From: CAIWHR01 sp963843595
GTDB taxonomy: Bacteria > Pseudomonadota > Gammaproteobacteria > Burkholderiales > Casimicrobiaceae
Reading direction: 5' to 3'
NCBI GenBank assembly: GCA_963843595.1
Contig: CAWJLG010000010.1
Location: forward strand, 62,001 to 126,000
Length of the DNA stretch: 64,000 nt
In this document: positions 37,938 to 48,132 of the stretch, one piece after another
How positions within the stretch are numbered: the first letter of the stretch is position 1
How the letters are laid out: every line of letters starts with the position of its first letter
The notes under the pieces: model-generated
Told to the model about the DNA's origin: nothing
The model's database searches: none
Seen by the model: only the letters and a program-made list of their open reading frames with translations
Made by a program: the position numbers and the translations under genes

Positions 37938-39062
37938 TCAGGCGCCCTCGGCCAGTTTGACGCGCCGGTGACGCACGGCGCCGGCGAGCCGTCTCAGCAC
38001 GTCGACGGTGGCGTCCCACCCGATGCACGCATCGGTGATCGACACGCCGTACTCGAGTGGCTGACCCGGAATCAGGTCCTGCCGGCCGGGGTTGAGATGG
38101 CTCTCGATCATGACACCGCAGATGCGCTCGTCACCGGCCGCGACCTGGCCGGCGACGTCGTCCGCCACGGCGACCTGCCGCTCGTGCTGCTTCCGGCTAT
38201 TCGCGTGTGAGCAGTCGATCATGAGCCTGGCGGCAAGGCCGGCGGTGGCCAGTTCGCGGCAGGTGGCGTCGACGCTCGCCGCATCGTAATTGGTGGTCTT
38301 GCCGCCGCGCAGGATGATGTGGCAGTCCTCGTTGCCGGCGGTGTGGACGATTGCGGAGTGGCCTCCTTTGGTCACCGACAGGAAGTGGTGCGGCGCCGAT
38401 GCCGCCTTGATCGCATCGACGGCAATCTTCACGTCGCCGTCGGTGCCGTTCTTGAAGCCCACCGGGCACGAGAGGCCCGACGCGAGTTCGCGGTGGACCT
38501 GGCTTTCCGTCGTCCTCGCACCGATGGCGCCCCACGCGATGAGGTCGGCGATGTACTGCGGGGTGATCATGTCCAGATACTCCGTCCCGGCGGGCAACTC
38601 CAGGTCGTTGACTTCGACCAGGATGCGCCGGGCGAGCCGCAGGCCCTCGTTGATCCGGTAGCTGTCGTCCAGATGCGGATCGTTGATAAGGCCCTTCCAG
38701 CCGACGGTCGTGCGCGGCTTCTCGAAATAGACACGCATGACGACGATCAGGTCGGCGGCGAGCTCACGCTTCAGCGCGGACAGACGAGTCGCATAGTCGA
38801 TCGCGGCGTCGTAGTCGTGAATCGAACAGGGGCCAACCACGACGAGGAGCCGGTCGTCCGCGCCATGCAGCACGCGGTGGATCGCCGCCCGGGCCTCGAA
38901 TGTCGTCGCCGCAGCGCGCTCCGATGCCGGAAATTCGCGCAATAGATGCGCCGGGGGCGCGAGTTCCATGATCTCGCGAATTCGGGTGTCGTCGATCGGC
39001 AGGCGAGCCGTCGGCTGCGAAGCGGCGGCGACCCGGTTACGGTGGGCGGTGGACGTAGGCAT
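37938..39062 (-). CDS. aroG: 3-deoxy-7-phosphoheptulonate (DAHP) synthase, class I
   Basis: 374 aa from the ATG at 39062; twelve further codons to a TTG are possible but unlike the family. First step of the shikimate pathway. Motifs: LVVVGPCSIHD, VYFEKPRTTVGWKGL, SCPVGFKNGTDG, DCSHANSRK. Length and sequence follow the AroF/G/H type; which aromatic amino acid inhibits it cannot be told. The 286 bases upstream are AT-richer and shared with the divergent PsiF gene. Confidence 0.93.
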   Translation of the reverse strand: MPTSTAHRNRVAAASQPTARLPIDDTRIREIMELAPPAHLLREFPASERAAATTFEARAAIHRVLHGADDRLLVVVGPCSIHDYDAAIDYATRLSALKRELAADLIVVMRVYFEKPRTTVGWKGLINDPHLDDSYRINEGLRLARRILVEVNDLELPAGTEYLDMITPQYIADLIAWGAIGARTTESQVHRELASGLSCPVGFKNGTDGDVKIAVDAIKAASAPHHFLSVTKGGHSAIVHTAGNEDCHIILRGGKTTNYDAASVDATCRELATAGLAARLMIDCSHANSRKQHERQVAVADDVAGQVAAGDERICGVMIESHLNPGRQDLIPGQPLEYGVSITDACIGWDATVDVLRRLAGAVRHRRVKLAEGA

Positions 39063-39295
39063 GATGCGTTTCCGTGGATATTTTTCTAGCAAAAACAATA
39101 TTTTATCAGGTCGAGTGCCGCTTGCGATCCGGCCATGAAGGATCGATGTTGCAATGCGTCAGACCAATTTGCCACAATTGCGTCGCCAGGGTCGGCGAAA
39201 TCGTTGCCTCGCCCGTTTGGGTTGCCGTAGACTGCCTTCCGACGCAGCCTCATGCGGCCTCGCCGCCTGAACCGATCTGCACAGAGCACAAGCTA

Positions 39296-39317
39296 CGGAA
39301 AAATCAGCAATTTTCCG
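39296..39317 (+). promoter_or_regulatory. AT-rich inverted repeat in the PsiF leader
   Basis: CGGAAAA and TTTTCCG (39296-39302 and 39311-39317) flank an eight-base loop, 31 bases before the PsiF start. It is symmetric enough to be an operator or a leader hairpin. No matching copy was seen elsewhere in the window. Confidence 0.3.
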
Positions 39318-39348
39318 AATCGACCTACCCGCCTACGAGGACCCCGTA

Positions 39349-39621
39349 ATGAAGAAACTGCTTGCCTTGGCCATGCTCGGCGCGTTCGCCGCCGTGGCCA
39401 CGCCCATTCACGCGGCCGACAATGCCCAGCAGGAGCGCATGAAGGCCTGCAACGCCGAGGCCGGCGACATGAAGGGCGACGAGCGCAAGAAGTTCATGAG
39501 CGAATGCCTGTCCAAGAAGAAGATGACCCAACAGGAAAAGATGAAGGCCTGCAACGTGAAGGCCGGCGAGATGAAGGGCGACGAGCGCAAGAAATTCATG
39601 AGCGATTGCCTGAAGGGCTGA
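39349..39621 (+). CDS. PsiF-repeat secreted protein
   Basis: 90 aa. Signal peptide to about residue 23 (HAADN). The mature part is two PsiF repeats, each with KACN, GDERKKFMS and C, at residues 31-58 and 65-88, 34 residues apart. At DNA level the repeats are about 70 bases long and nearly identical. E. coli PsiF is phosphate-starvation inducible; its role is unknown. A strong terminator follows. A weak AGGA ribosome site precedes the ATG. Confidence 0.9.
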   Translation: MKKLLALAMLGAFAAVATPIHAADNAQQERMKACNAEAGDMKGDERKKFMSECLSKKKMTQQEKMKACNVKAGEMKGDERKKFMSDCLKG

Positions 39622-39679
39622 AATTCGAGACGACGCTGAACACGGCCGTGTGACCTCCTGTCCACACGGTCGCGACTGA

Positions 39680-39718
39680 CAAGGCCGCACCGGGCAACCG
39701 GCTGCGGCCTTGTTTTGT
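39680..39718 (+). terminator. Rho-independent terminator after the PsiF gene
   Basis: A 10-bp perfect stem CAAGGCCGCA/TGCGGCCTTG (39680-39689, 39703-39712), extended inside by CCGG/CCGG with one bulge around loop GCAA, then TTTT. The hairpin is nearly symmetrical and may also serve the convergent M23 gene, though the A-run on that side is short. Confidence 0.85.
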
Positions 39719-39773
39719 CTGTGTCCCTGTCCCGTCCCGGCGCCGAGCGGGACCGTCGAGCTGCAATGACGCG

Positions 39774-41420
39774 TCACTGCGGCAGGCACATCGCCGTGCC
39801 TTCCAGCAGCCAGCCGGCGGCCGTCATCCGGCTCGCGGCGGCGAGATCGGTGACGTAGCGATGGTTGGGGCTCGCGCGCATGCCGTTGTTGTACATGCGA
39901 TACAGCGGACGCGTGCCGTCGGGACAGAGTCCAACGGTTGGCGAGGCTGCGTTGAACGCGTTTGCCTCGAACGTCCAGCCCGGATTCCGTTTGACGGCCG
40001 CGCATTCGGACGGGATCACCGTGTAGAAGTGCGAGTTGACGCCGAGGCCCGGCGTGCCGAAGAAACGGCAGGCGGGCGGCAGCGCGCGCGGACCGCCAGC
40101 ACCGTACGCCGCGAAACTGACCCCGGTCCGCGTCCAGCCCGCCACCGGGAATCCGCGGTCCAGCGCGACCTGCTCTTCGGGGAAGGCGGTGATGAAATAG
40201 TGGTCGAGCGAAGGAGCGTAGTACTCGACCGCAGTGAGCCGCGCCGGTTCCGCACCGCCCACGTGAAACGTCGTGCGGTAGGGGACGTCCGGGTAGACGA
40301 TCTCGAACGTCCATTCGCCGCTCGGCGCGTCTGCCGGCAGCGTGAGCGTGTAGTAGTAATGTGCCGACGTCAGCACATCCTTGGTCATCCAGGCCGTCGT
40401 GTCGACGGCAGCCGAGAAGAATGAACTGCCGTCGGGCCGATAGACATTGAAGGTCGGAGCGTCGCCTCGCTTCAGGTCGCGAAAATAGCCGACCGCGTAG
40501 ACCGTCTGGCCGGGCGCGAAATACTGCTGAAAGTGCGGGTTTTCGATCCCGGGACATGGCGGGAACTCGGGGGGCGCATCGCTCGTCGCAAGGTGATTGA
40601 CGCGCGAAACGTAGTAGGGCTCCTGCTGGACCCAGCGCGAGGCCGTGCCGCGCTGGTTGCAGGCACCGGCCCACGGGTCGACGAGGCGGTTCTGGTTGTC
40701 GTAGACCTCGAAGTGCAGGTGCGGGGCGGACGAGCTGCCCGAGCTGCCGACGATGCCGAGGAACTCGCCCACCGCCACCGGATCGCCGATGCCCTTCGCG
40801 GTCAGCGAACCGCTCTTCAGGTGCATGTACCACGCGATCGAGCCGTCGTCGTGACGGACGAAGACGAAGTTCGACGCGTTCAGGTTGAGTCCGCAGCTCT
40901 GGTCGAAATTGCCGTCCTGCTTGTTGACGATGATCCCCGAGGCGGCGGCGACCGCCACGGTCTCGCCTTGCGCCATCTTGCGCCACGCGAACGGCCAGTT
41001 GTAGAAATCGGTACCGGTGTGGTTGTAGCCATCGGGCCGATCGTAGGTGCGCGTGCCGCAGTTGTAGTCGAGCAGATGGCCGGGGAACGCCGGGTCCTCG
41101 TCGACGTAGTTGCTGATCGCAAATCCGGCGCGGTCCGGGTGACCGTCGGTCAGCTTCACCGGCCACTGGAACAGCACGTCGCCGCCCGCTTTTTGCGGAA
41201 CCAGCCGGCCGTCGGCCAGGAGCCGGGCGACATTCGCCGCGGTCGCGGCGAGCAGCCGCGCGCGCTCGGTGTCGCTCATTTCGTCGGTCGGCGCCGGGAC
41301 TTCCACGATGGCGGGTGCCGGCTGCGCGACGGCAGGGGTCCCGGCGGCAGCCCGAGTCGCGAGCGCGAAGAGGGCAAGCAGTCGCGCCGCAACCAGGAAG
41401 GCGGCGAGCAATTTTGGCAT
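39774..41420 (-). CDS. M23 metallopeptidase with C-terminal DUF5648 domain
   Basis: 548 aa from the ATG at 41420. Signal peptide (LLALFALATRAAA), then M23 zinc residues in GYNHTGTDFYNW (His, Asp) and HLHFEVY (His-x-His), preceded by the family loop. The C-terminal 160 residues have the DUF5648 pattern: VEYYAPSLDHYFITAFPEE, SHFYT, RYVTD and the final MCLPQ. It probably cuts peptidoglycan or peptides outside the cell, with DUF5648 as a binding module. The combination is unusual to me. Confidence 0.88.
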   Translation of the reverse strand: MPKLLAAFLVAARLLALFALATRAAAGTPAVAQPAPAIVEVPAPTDEMSDTERARLLAATAANVARLLADGRLVPQKAGGDVLFQWPVKLTDGHPDRAGFAISNYVDEDPAFPGHLLDYNCGTRTYDRPDGYNHTGTDFYNWPFAWRKMAQGETVAVAAASGIIVNKQDGNFDQSCGLNLNASNFVFVRHDDGSIAWYMHLKSGSLTAKGIGDPVAVGEFLGIVGSSGSSSAPHLHFEVYDNQNRLVDPWAGACNQRGTASRWVQQEPYYVSRVNHLATSDAPPEFPPCPGIENPHFQQYFAPGQTVYAVGYFRDLKRGDAPTFNVYRPDGSSFFSAAVDTTAWMTKDVLTSAHYYYTLTLPADAPSGEWTFEIVYPDVPYRTTFHVGGAEPARLTAVEYYAPSLDHYFITAFPEEQVALDRGFPVAGWTRTGVSFAAYGAGGPRALPPACRFFGTPGLGVNSHFYTVIPSECAAVKRNPGWTFEANAFNAASPTVGLCPDGTRPLYRMYNNGMRASPNHRYVTDLAAASRMTAAGWLLEGTAMCLPQ

Positions 41421-41498
41421 TCGTTGCGTCCTGACGTACGGGAGCGCTGGGGCGGGCGCATGCACACTAGCCGATGCCGCGGCCTGCGGCGGTGCGGC

Positions 41499-42719
41499 TC
41501 AGGCGCCCTTGCGGATCAGCAATCCCTTGAGGTAATCGCCTTCCGGAAAGGCGAGTGCAACCGGATGATCGGCGGACGGTCCGAATCGGCCGATCACCGC
41601 CGCGTCCGCGCCGGCATCCTGCGCCGCGCCGGCAACGATCTTGCGGAACAGGCCGGCGTCCACGCCGCCGGAGCACGAAAACGTCGCCAGCAGGCCGCCG
41701 GCGCGCAACAGCTTGAGTCCCCAGAGATTGATGTCCTTGTACGCGCGCGCCGCGCGCTCGGCATGCTGCGCCGTCGGCGCGAATTTCGGCGGATCGAGGA
41801 CGACGAGATCGAACGCCGCGCCGGCGTCGCGCAGCCGGCGCAATTCCGCGAATGCGTCGGCGTCGCGCCATTCGGCCCGGTCCTGCGGCAATGTCGGGTT
41901 GAGCACGAGGTTTTCGCGGGCGAGGGAGAGCGCTTCCCCGGAGCTGTCGATCGACAGCACCCGTGCGGCGCCGCCGGCAAGCGCGGCCAGCGTGAAGCCG
42001 CCGGTGTAGCAGAAGACGTTCAGCGTCTCGCGACGCGCGGCCCTCGAGCGGACGATCGCGCGGCTGTCGCGCTGGTCGAGAAAGAATCCTGTCTTCTGAC
42101 CACCGGCCACGTCGACGCGATAGGTGAGTCCGTCTTCGACGAGCAGCACGCGCTCCGGCAGGGCGCCGCGCGCGATGCCGTTGCGCGGGGCAAGGCCCTC
42201 GATCTGCCGCACGTCGGCATCGGAGCGTTCGTAGACGCACGCAATGCCGGGTAGTCCGGCCAACGCGTCGACCAGGGCGTCGCGCCATCGTTCGGCGCCG
42301 GCCGACGAAAGCTGGACGACGATCGTCTCGGCATAGCGGTCGGCGATGACGCCGGGCAGGCCATCCGATTCGCCGTGAATCAGCCGGCAACCGGTGTGGC
42401 GGTCGTCGATCATGCCGACCCGTGTGGCTAGGGCACGCTGCACGCGGCGTTCGAAGAATCCGGCGTCGACAGGCTCGGCGTCGGCGAACGTCCACACCCG
42501 CGCCCGGATCTGCGACGAGGGCGAGAACGCGGCCCGTGCGAGAAATTCGCCGTCCGCGCCGAGGACGTCGACCGTGTCACCGCTGACCGGTGCACCCTCG
42601 ACGGCGGCGACCGCGCCGGAGAAGATCCACGGATGACGCTGTTTCAGCGAGCGCTCGCGGCCCGGCTTCAGTATCAGCGCCGGACCCGACGGCCGCGCCC
42701 GACTTCGGGGGCTAACCAA
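41499..42719 (-). CDS. rlmI: RlmI-type 23S rRNA (cytosine) methyltransferase
   Basis: 406 aa. The N-terminal PUA domain (KPGRERSLKQRHPWIFSGAV) is followed by a Rossmann methyltransferase domain: GFFLDQRDSR, VFCYTGGFTLAAL (SAM motif I), VLDPPKFAP and FSCSGGV. It methylates C1962-type cytosine of 23S rRNA in E. coli. Its start codon overlaps the stop of the next upstream gene (42712) by eight bases. Confidence 0.92.
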   Translation of the reverse strand: MVSPRSRARPSGPALILKPGRERSLKQRHPWIFSGAVAAVEGAPVSGDTVDVLGADGEFLARAAFSPSSQIRARVWTFADAEPVDAGFFERRVQRALATRVGMIDDRHTGCRLIHGESDGLPGVIADRYAETIVVQLSSAGAERWRDALVDALAGLPGIACVYERSDADVRQIEGLAPRNGIARGALPERVLLVEDGLTYRVDVAGGQKTGFFLDQRDSRAIVRSRAARRETLNVFCYTGGFTLAALAGGAARVLSIDSSGEALSLARENLVLNPTLPQDRAEWRDADAFAELRRLRDAGAAFDLVVLDPPKFAPTAQHAERAARAYKDINLWGLKLLRAGGLLATFSCSGGVDAGLFRKIVAGAAQDAGADAAVIGRFGPSADHPVALAFPEGDYLKGLLIRKGA

Positions 42720-43758
42720 GCGAGATGCCTGCGAGCTTGCCGATCGCGAAGGTGACGGCGCCGGCGATACCCCCCAGCAACAGCATGCGCAGGCCCGAAT
42801 ACAGCGCGTTGCGCCCGGTGAACAGCGACAGCAATGCGCCGACGGAGAACAGCGCGACTGCCGTCACGCCGATCGCGATCGGCAGCGCGCGCGGACCGGC
42901 CGCAAGCGCGAACGGGGCGAGGGGCAGCAGTGCGCCGGCCGCAAATGACAGGAACGACGAGACGGCAGCGCCCCAGGGCGAACCGAGCTCGTCCGGATTG
43001 AGTCCGAGCTCCTCGCGTGCCAGCGTGTCGAGTGCATGCTCGGGGTCGGCGACGAGCTTGGTGGCGAGCCGGTTCGCTTCTTTCTGGGCGAGTCCCTTCG
43101 CGGCGTAGATGAGTGCGAGCTCCTGCGCCTCGGCTTCCGGATATTGCGCGAGTTCCGCGCGCTCGAGCCCGATCTGATATTCGAACAGCTCGCGCTGCGA
43201 GCGCACCGACACGTACTCGCCGGCGGCCATCGCGAACGCGCCGGCGCACATGCCGGCGATCCCCGTCAGCAGCACGACGTGCGGATCGGTGCTGGCGCCG
43301 GCGACGCCCAGGATCAGGCTGGCGTTCGAGACGAGACCGTCGTTGACGCCGAACACCGCCGCACGCAGGTTGCCGCCGCCGCCAAGCCCGCGGTGGCGAT
43401 GCTCGAACAGCGAGCCGGCCGCCGGACCGACGTGGCCGGGGTCGCCAGGGGGCGCGCTGCCGTAGACGGCCATCCCGCGTACCTTCATCGCCGCCAGCAC
43501 GGATTTCAGCGGGCGCGGGCCCACCTGCCGCACCAGCGCCGCGACCAGTCGCGTGCGGGTGTCCGGCGCAAACGGTGCCGGTGCAGCGTTCCCGCGCGCG
43601 GTAAGCTGTGCGCGCCAGATGGCGGCCTGGGCTTCGGCTTCGCCGGCGAGCCGGCGGAAGAGTTCGGCGCGCGGCGTTCCGGCCTCGGCTTCCGCGCAGG
43701 CGCGGTAGAGGTAGGCCGAGCGTTGTTCTTCCTGCCAGCTTTCGAGGGGATTGGACAC
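42712..43758 (-). CDS. CCC1/VIT1-family Fe/Mn transporter with ferritin-like N-terminus
   Basis: 348 aa from a GTG at 43758. Residues 1-55 form an alpha-helical, glutamate-rich stretch (SWQEEQRSAYLYRACAEAE) like a rubrerythrin-type ferritin domain. The C-terminal CCC1 domain has GVNDGLVSNASLILGVAGA, the GMCAGAFAMAAGEYVSVRSQ core, and four to five helices. Such fused proteins export iron or manganese. The start is 8 bases after the DUF1499 stop. Confidence 0.88.
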   Translation of the reverse strand: MSNPLESWQEEQRSAYLYRACAEAEAGTPRAELFRRLAGEAEAQAAIWRAQLTARGNAAPAPFAPDTRTRLVAALVRQVGPRPLKSVLAAMKVRGMAVYGSAPPGDPGHVGPAAGSLFEHRHRGLGGGGNLRAAVFGVNDGLVSNASLILGVAGASTDPHVVLLTGIAGMCAGAFAMAAGEYVSVRSQRELFEYQIGLERAELAQYPEAEAQELALIYAAKGLAQKEANRLATKLVADPEHALDTLAREELGLNPDELGSPWGAAVSSFLSFAAGALLPLAPFALAAGPRALPIAIGVTAVALFSVGALLSLFTGRNALYSGLRMLLLGGIAGAVTFAIGKLAGISLG

Positions 43759-43766
43759 GGCGAGGC

Positions 43767-44258
43767 TCAAGGGTTCATGGCGGCAAAGATGGCGCGCAGC
43801 GTCTCGATTCGCCTGCGGTTGACGCCGAAATCGTAGTAGCCCGACCGCGCGGCCGACCGTACATGGATGACATGCAACGGGCCGTCGACCGCGAATTCCG
43901 CGTCGTCGACGAAGCCCATTATCGCACTGGCGAACTCGACGTGCAGGTAGCCTGGCCGCTGCGCCACGAGCACGCGACGCGGCATGGCGCGGATCGCCGT
44001 GGCGAGGAGGGACTCGGCCGCCGCGGGGTCGCCGCGAAACGCGAGCGGCGCGATCGCGTGCCGTGCGTCGGTCGCCTGGCTGGACACGCAATTCGGACGG
44101 TCCGGGCACGGCGCGAGCCGGCCGTCACGCATGCCGAGCGTGGCCGGGGCCTTCCCGGCAAACAGTGTCCCGAAGAGCGACGCCTCGGCGGGTGCGCCCG
44201 CGACCAGCGTCGCGACGAGCGCGGCGGCGGTGACGTATGGGCGAAGCATGCGGGGCAC
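43767..44258 (-). CDS. DUF1499 exported protein
   Basis: 163 aa. Signal peptide (1-27, ending AEA). The mature part shows the family motif PDRPNCVSSQATD and the end YDFGVNRRRIETLRAIF. DUF1499 proteins are periplasmic or membrane-associated with unknown function. The stop is 8 bases before the transporter start and the start is 4 bases after the SDR stop, so it belongs to the same minus-strand run as the AKR and SDR genes. Confidence 0.88.
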   Translation of the reverse strand: MPRMLRPYVTAAALVATLVAGAPAEASLFGTLFAGKAPATLGMRDGRLAPCPDRPNCVSSQATDARHAIAPLAFRGDPAAAESLLATAIRAMPRRVLVAQRPGYLHVEFASAIMGFVDDAEFAVDGPLHVIHVRSAARSGYYDFGVNRRRIETLRAIFAAMNP

Positions 44259-44262
44259 CCCG

Positions 44263-44967
44263 TCACACCGATCGGGTGAGTCCGCCGTCGACCCGGATGT
44301 TCTGCCCGGTGATGTAGCCGGCCTCGGCGGACAGCAGGAATGCGACGGTGCCCGCGATCTCGTCGACGGTTCCGTACCGCCGCGCCGGGATCGTGCCGCG
44401 ATTCGCGTCGTTGACCCCCTTGGTGTCGACGAATCCGGGCAGCACGTTGTTCATCCGGATGCCGTTGCCGGCCTCCTGGTCGGCGTAGACCTTGCAGAAG
44501 CTTCCCAGTGCCGCGCGCAGTGCGGCACTGATCGGAAACCGCGCGTCCGGTTCGAAGGCGGCGAAGGTCGAGATGTTGACGATCGATCCGCCGCCCTGCC
44601 CACGCATCACCGGCGTGACCAGTCGCGCCATGCGCACGACGTTGAGCAGCACGAGGTCGAGCCCGGCGTGCCAGTCGGCGTCGGTGAGTTCCAGCAGCGG
44701 TCCCTTGGCCGGGTGGCCGGTGTTGTTGACGACGGCGTCGATCCGACCCCATGCATCGAGCGTTTCGGTCACCAGGCGCGCGAGATCGTCGGGCACGGCG
44801 ACCGAGCCCCGGGTCGCGCGGCCATCCAGGGCGCGGGCGAGGCTTTCGACCTCCTCGCCACGGGCGAGCAGCGAGACCCGGTAACCGCGCCCGGCGAGCA
44901 TACGCGCGCAGCCGGCGCCCATGCCCTTGCTGGCAGCGGTGACGATGACGACCGGGCGCTCGATCAT
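44263..44967 (-). CDS. SDR-family oxidoreductase with an atypical active site
   Basis: 234 aa. Rossmann start VTAASKGMGAGCARML and DAVVNNTGHP are conserved, and SIVNISTFA carries the usual Ser. Where YxxxK is expected the sequence reads RFPISAALRAALGS, with no Tyr or Lys in the normal place. The later motif MNNVLPGFVDT is normal. The lineage may use another residue or not be a dehydrogenase. The end is close to DUF1499 and its start is 12 bases after the AKR stop. Confidence 0.85.
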   Translation of the reverse strand: MIERPVVIVTAASKGMGAGCARMLAGRGYRVSLLARGEEVESLARALDGRATRGSVAVPDDLARLVTETLDAWGRIDAVVNNTGHPAKGPLLELTDADWHAGLDLVLLNVVRMARLVTPVMRGQGGGSIVNISTFAAFEPDARFPISAALRAALGSFCKVYADQEAGNGIRMNNVLPGFVDTKGVNDANRGTIPARRYGTVDEIAGTVAFLLSAEAGYITGQNIRVDGGLTRSV

Positions 44968-44979
44968 GGTGCGGCGGCC

Positions 44980-45942
<963 letters not shown>

Positions 45943-46056
45943 CGCTGTCATCGTCGAAGGGAATCTGGAAGGGAAACCGGCGCCATGAACCGCGCCGCCG
46001 CGCGCGCGGGGACGGTAGAATCGCCACGCGATCATTTTACCGTCAAGGACCCGACG

Positions 46057-48099
46057 ATGCCGCGTACCTCCCGCAAGCCGCCGTTGTCCGTCGAGGCCCT
46101 CTGGGCGATCAAACGTCTCGGGTCTCCGACGTTGGCGCCCGACGGCACGCAGGCCTGCGCCGCGGTGACGAGCTTCGACATGGACAAGAACGACAGCCGG
46201 ACCGAGCTCTGGCTGTTCCCCACGGGTCTTGGCGGCGGGCCGGGTCCCGGGCGGCGCGTGGCGCCGAAGCCGCGGCGGCTCACCGCCGGCGACAAGGACA
46301 GCGATCCGAAATGGTCGCCGGACGGCAGGCGGATCGCGTTCACCGCCAAGCGCAAGGACGACGAGGAGCCGCAGCTCTATCTGATTGCCCCTGACGGCGG
46401 CGAGGCGAAGCGCCTGACCTCGCTCGCCACCGGGTGCGCGTCGCCGAAATGGTTTGCCGACGGCAAGCGGATCGCCTTCGTCTCCTGGGTGTGGCCGGAC
46501 GTGTCGGGCGAAGCCGCACAGGCGAAGCGCAAGAAGGAGCGTAAGGACGCGAAGGTCAAGGCGCACGTCACCGAGCGCAAGGAGTTCCGCTATTGGGACC
46601 ACTGGCTCGCCGACGGCCGCGAGCCGCATGTGTTCGTTTGCGACGTGGCAACGGGGAAGTGCCGCGACGCCCTTGCCGGCACCGGTGTCGCGCTGCCGCC
46701 GTGGGAGCCTTCGGCCGAGGATTTCGACATCGCGCCGGACGGCCGCGAGCTCGCGATCACCGCCGATCTCGGTCCCGAGCCGCTGATGATGAGCCAGACC
46801 GACGTCGTCACCATCGACCTCGCCTCGCGCCGCAAGCGGGTGCCGACCGAGAGGACCGGGACCGCCGATGCCCATCCGAAATATTCGCCGGACGGCCGCG
46901 CGATCGTGTTCCATTCCTACGACACCAAGCGAGCGTTCAACGATCAGGGACACCTGACGCTGCTCGAGCGCGCGTCGGGGCGGATGCGCCGCCTCGCGCC
47001 GAAGCTCGACCGCCCGACGGCGCACGTCGCCTGGACGCCGGACAGCCGGGCGCTGCTGCTCAACGTCGAGGATCGCGGTCGGCAGGGAATCTGCCGGCTC
47101 CCACTCGCCGCGCCGCTGCCCACACTCGTTGCGCCGGGGGGCACCGTCGGCGGCTTCGCCCAGTCGCGCGACGGCAGCGTGATCGCGTTCGACCGGGCTT
47201 CGGCAATGCATCCGCCTGCGCTGTTCGCCGCGCGCAGCGACGGCAGCGGCGAACGCCCGATCGAGAGCATCAATCGCGCGCTGCTCGCGCGGCACGCACT
47301 GGGCGAAGTGCGCGAGTTCACGATCAAGGGCTGGGGTGGAGCGCCGGTGCAGATGTTCGTCACCTATCCGCCGAACTTCGATCCGAAACGGAAGTGGCCG
47401 CTCCTGCACTCGATCCACGGCGGACCGCACGCCGCACACACCGACGGCTGGCATTTCCGCTGGAATAGCCACGTTTTCGCCGGACACGGTTACGTCGTGC
47501 CGGCGGTGAACTATCACGGCTCCTCGGGCTTCGGGCAGAAGTGGCTGGAGACGATCACCGGCCATTACGGGATGAAGGAGTACGCCGACACCGAGGCCGG
47601 GACCGACTTCCTGCTGCGCCAGGGCTACATCGATCGCGGGCGACTGGTCGCGACCGGCGGCAGCTACGGCGGGTACATGGTCGCGTTCATGAACGGCCAC
47701 ACCGATCGCTACCGGGCGTACGTGTGTCATGCCGGATGCTACGACTGGGTCAGCATGATGGCCACCGACGGCTACGCGTTCTTCCGCAAGGAGCTCGGTG
47801 CCTTTCACTGGGAAAACCCCGCGCGCGTGATGAAGCAGTCGCCGCACCATTACGCGGCGAACTTCAAGACGCCGACGCTCGTCGTCCACGGCGAGCTCGA
47901 CTACCGAGTCCCGGCCACGCAGGCGCTGCAGTACTACGACACGCTCAAGGCCAAGGGTGTGGCCGCGCGACTGGTGTACTTCCCCGACGAGAACCACTGG
48001 ATTCTCAAGCCGCAGAACTCCAGGCTCTGGTACCGCGAGTTTCTTGCTTGGGTGTCGAAGCATGCGCCGGGCGGCGCGGGGCGGCGGCGTCCCGCTTGA
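46057..48099 (+). CDS. S9 prolyl oligopeptidase-family peptidase
   Basis: 680 aa, cytoplasmic as no signal peptide is visible. A beta-propeller part (WSPDGRRIAF, YSPDGRAIVF) precedes the alpha/beta hydrolase domain with nucleophile GGSYGGYMV, Asp in HGELDYRVPA and His in PDENHWI. It resembles dipeptidyl-peptidase IV-like or acylaminoacyl peptidases; substrate unknown. The ATG at 46057 is chosen because a much longer open frame upstream covers the divergent AKR gene. Confidence 0.93.
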   Translation: MPRTSRKPPLSVEALWAIKRLGSPTLAPDGTQACAAVTSFDMDKNDSRTELWLFPTGLGGGPGPGRRVAPKPRRLTAGDKDSDPKWSPDGRRIAFTAKRKDDEEPQLYLIAPDGGEAKRLTSLATGCASPKWFADGKRIAFVSWVWPDVSGEAAQAKRKKERKDAKVKAHVTERKEFRYWDHWLADGREPHVFVCDVATGKCRDALAGTGVALPPWEPSAEDFDIAPDGRELAITADLGPEPLMMSQTDVVTIDLASRRKRVPTERTGTADAHPKYSPDGRAIVFHSYDTKRAFNDQGHLTLLERASGRMRRLAPKLDRPTAHVAWTPDSRALLLNVEDRGRQGICRLPLAAPLPTLVAPGGTVGGFAQSRDGSVIAFDRASAMHPPALFAARSDGSGERPIESINRALLARHALGEVREFTIKGWGGAPVQMFVTYPPNFDPKRKWPLLHSIHGGPHAAHTDGWHFRWNSHVFAGHGYVVPAVNYHGSSGFGQKWLETITGHYGMKEYADTEAGTDFLLRQGYIDRGRLVATGGSYGGYMVAFMNGHTDRYRAYVCHAGCYDWVSMMATDGYAFFRKELGAFHWENPARVMKQSPHHYAANFKTPTLVVHGELDYRVPATQALQYYDTLKAKGVAARLVYFPDENHWILKPQNSRLWYREFLAWVSKHAPGGAGRRRPA

Positions 48100-48132
48100 T
48101 CCGGCGGCGATCCCCCGCCGGGAGCGACGAAA

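Noticed and set aside
39062..39098. TTG start for DAHP synthase giving 12 more residues
   Set aside because: The extra residues are unlike the family and the ATG at 39062 gives the usual N-terminus.
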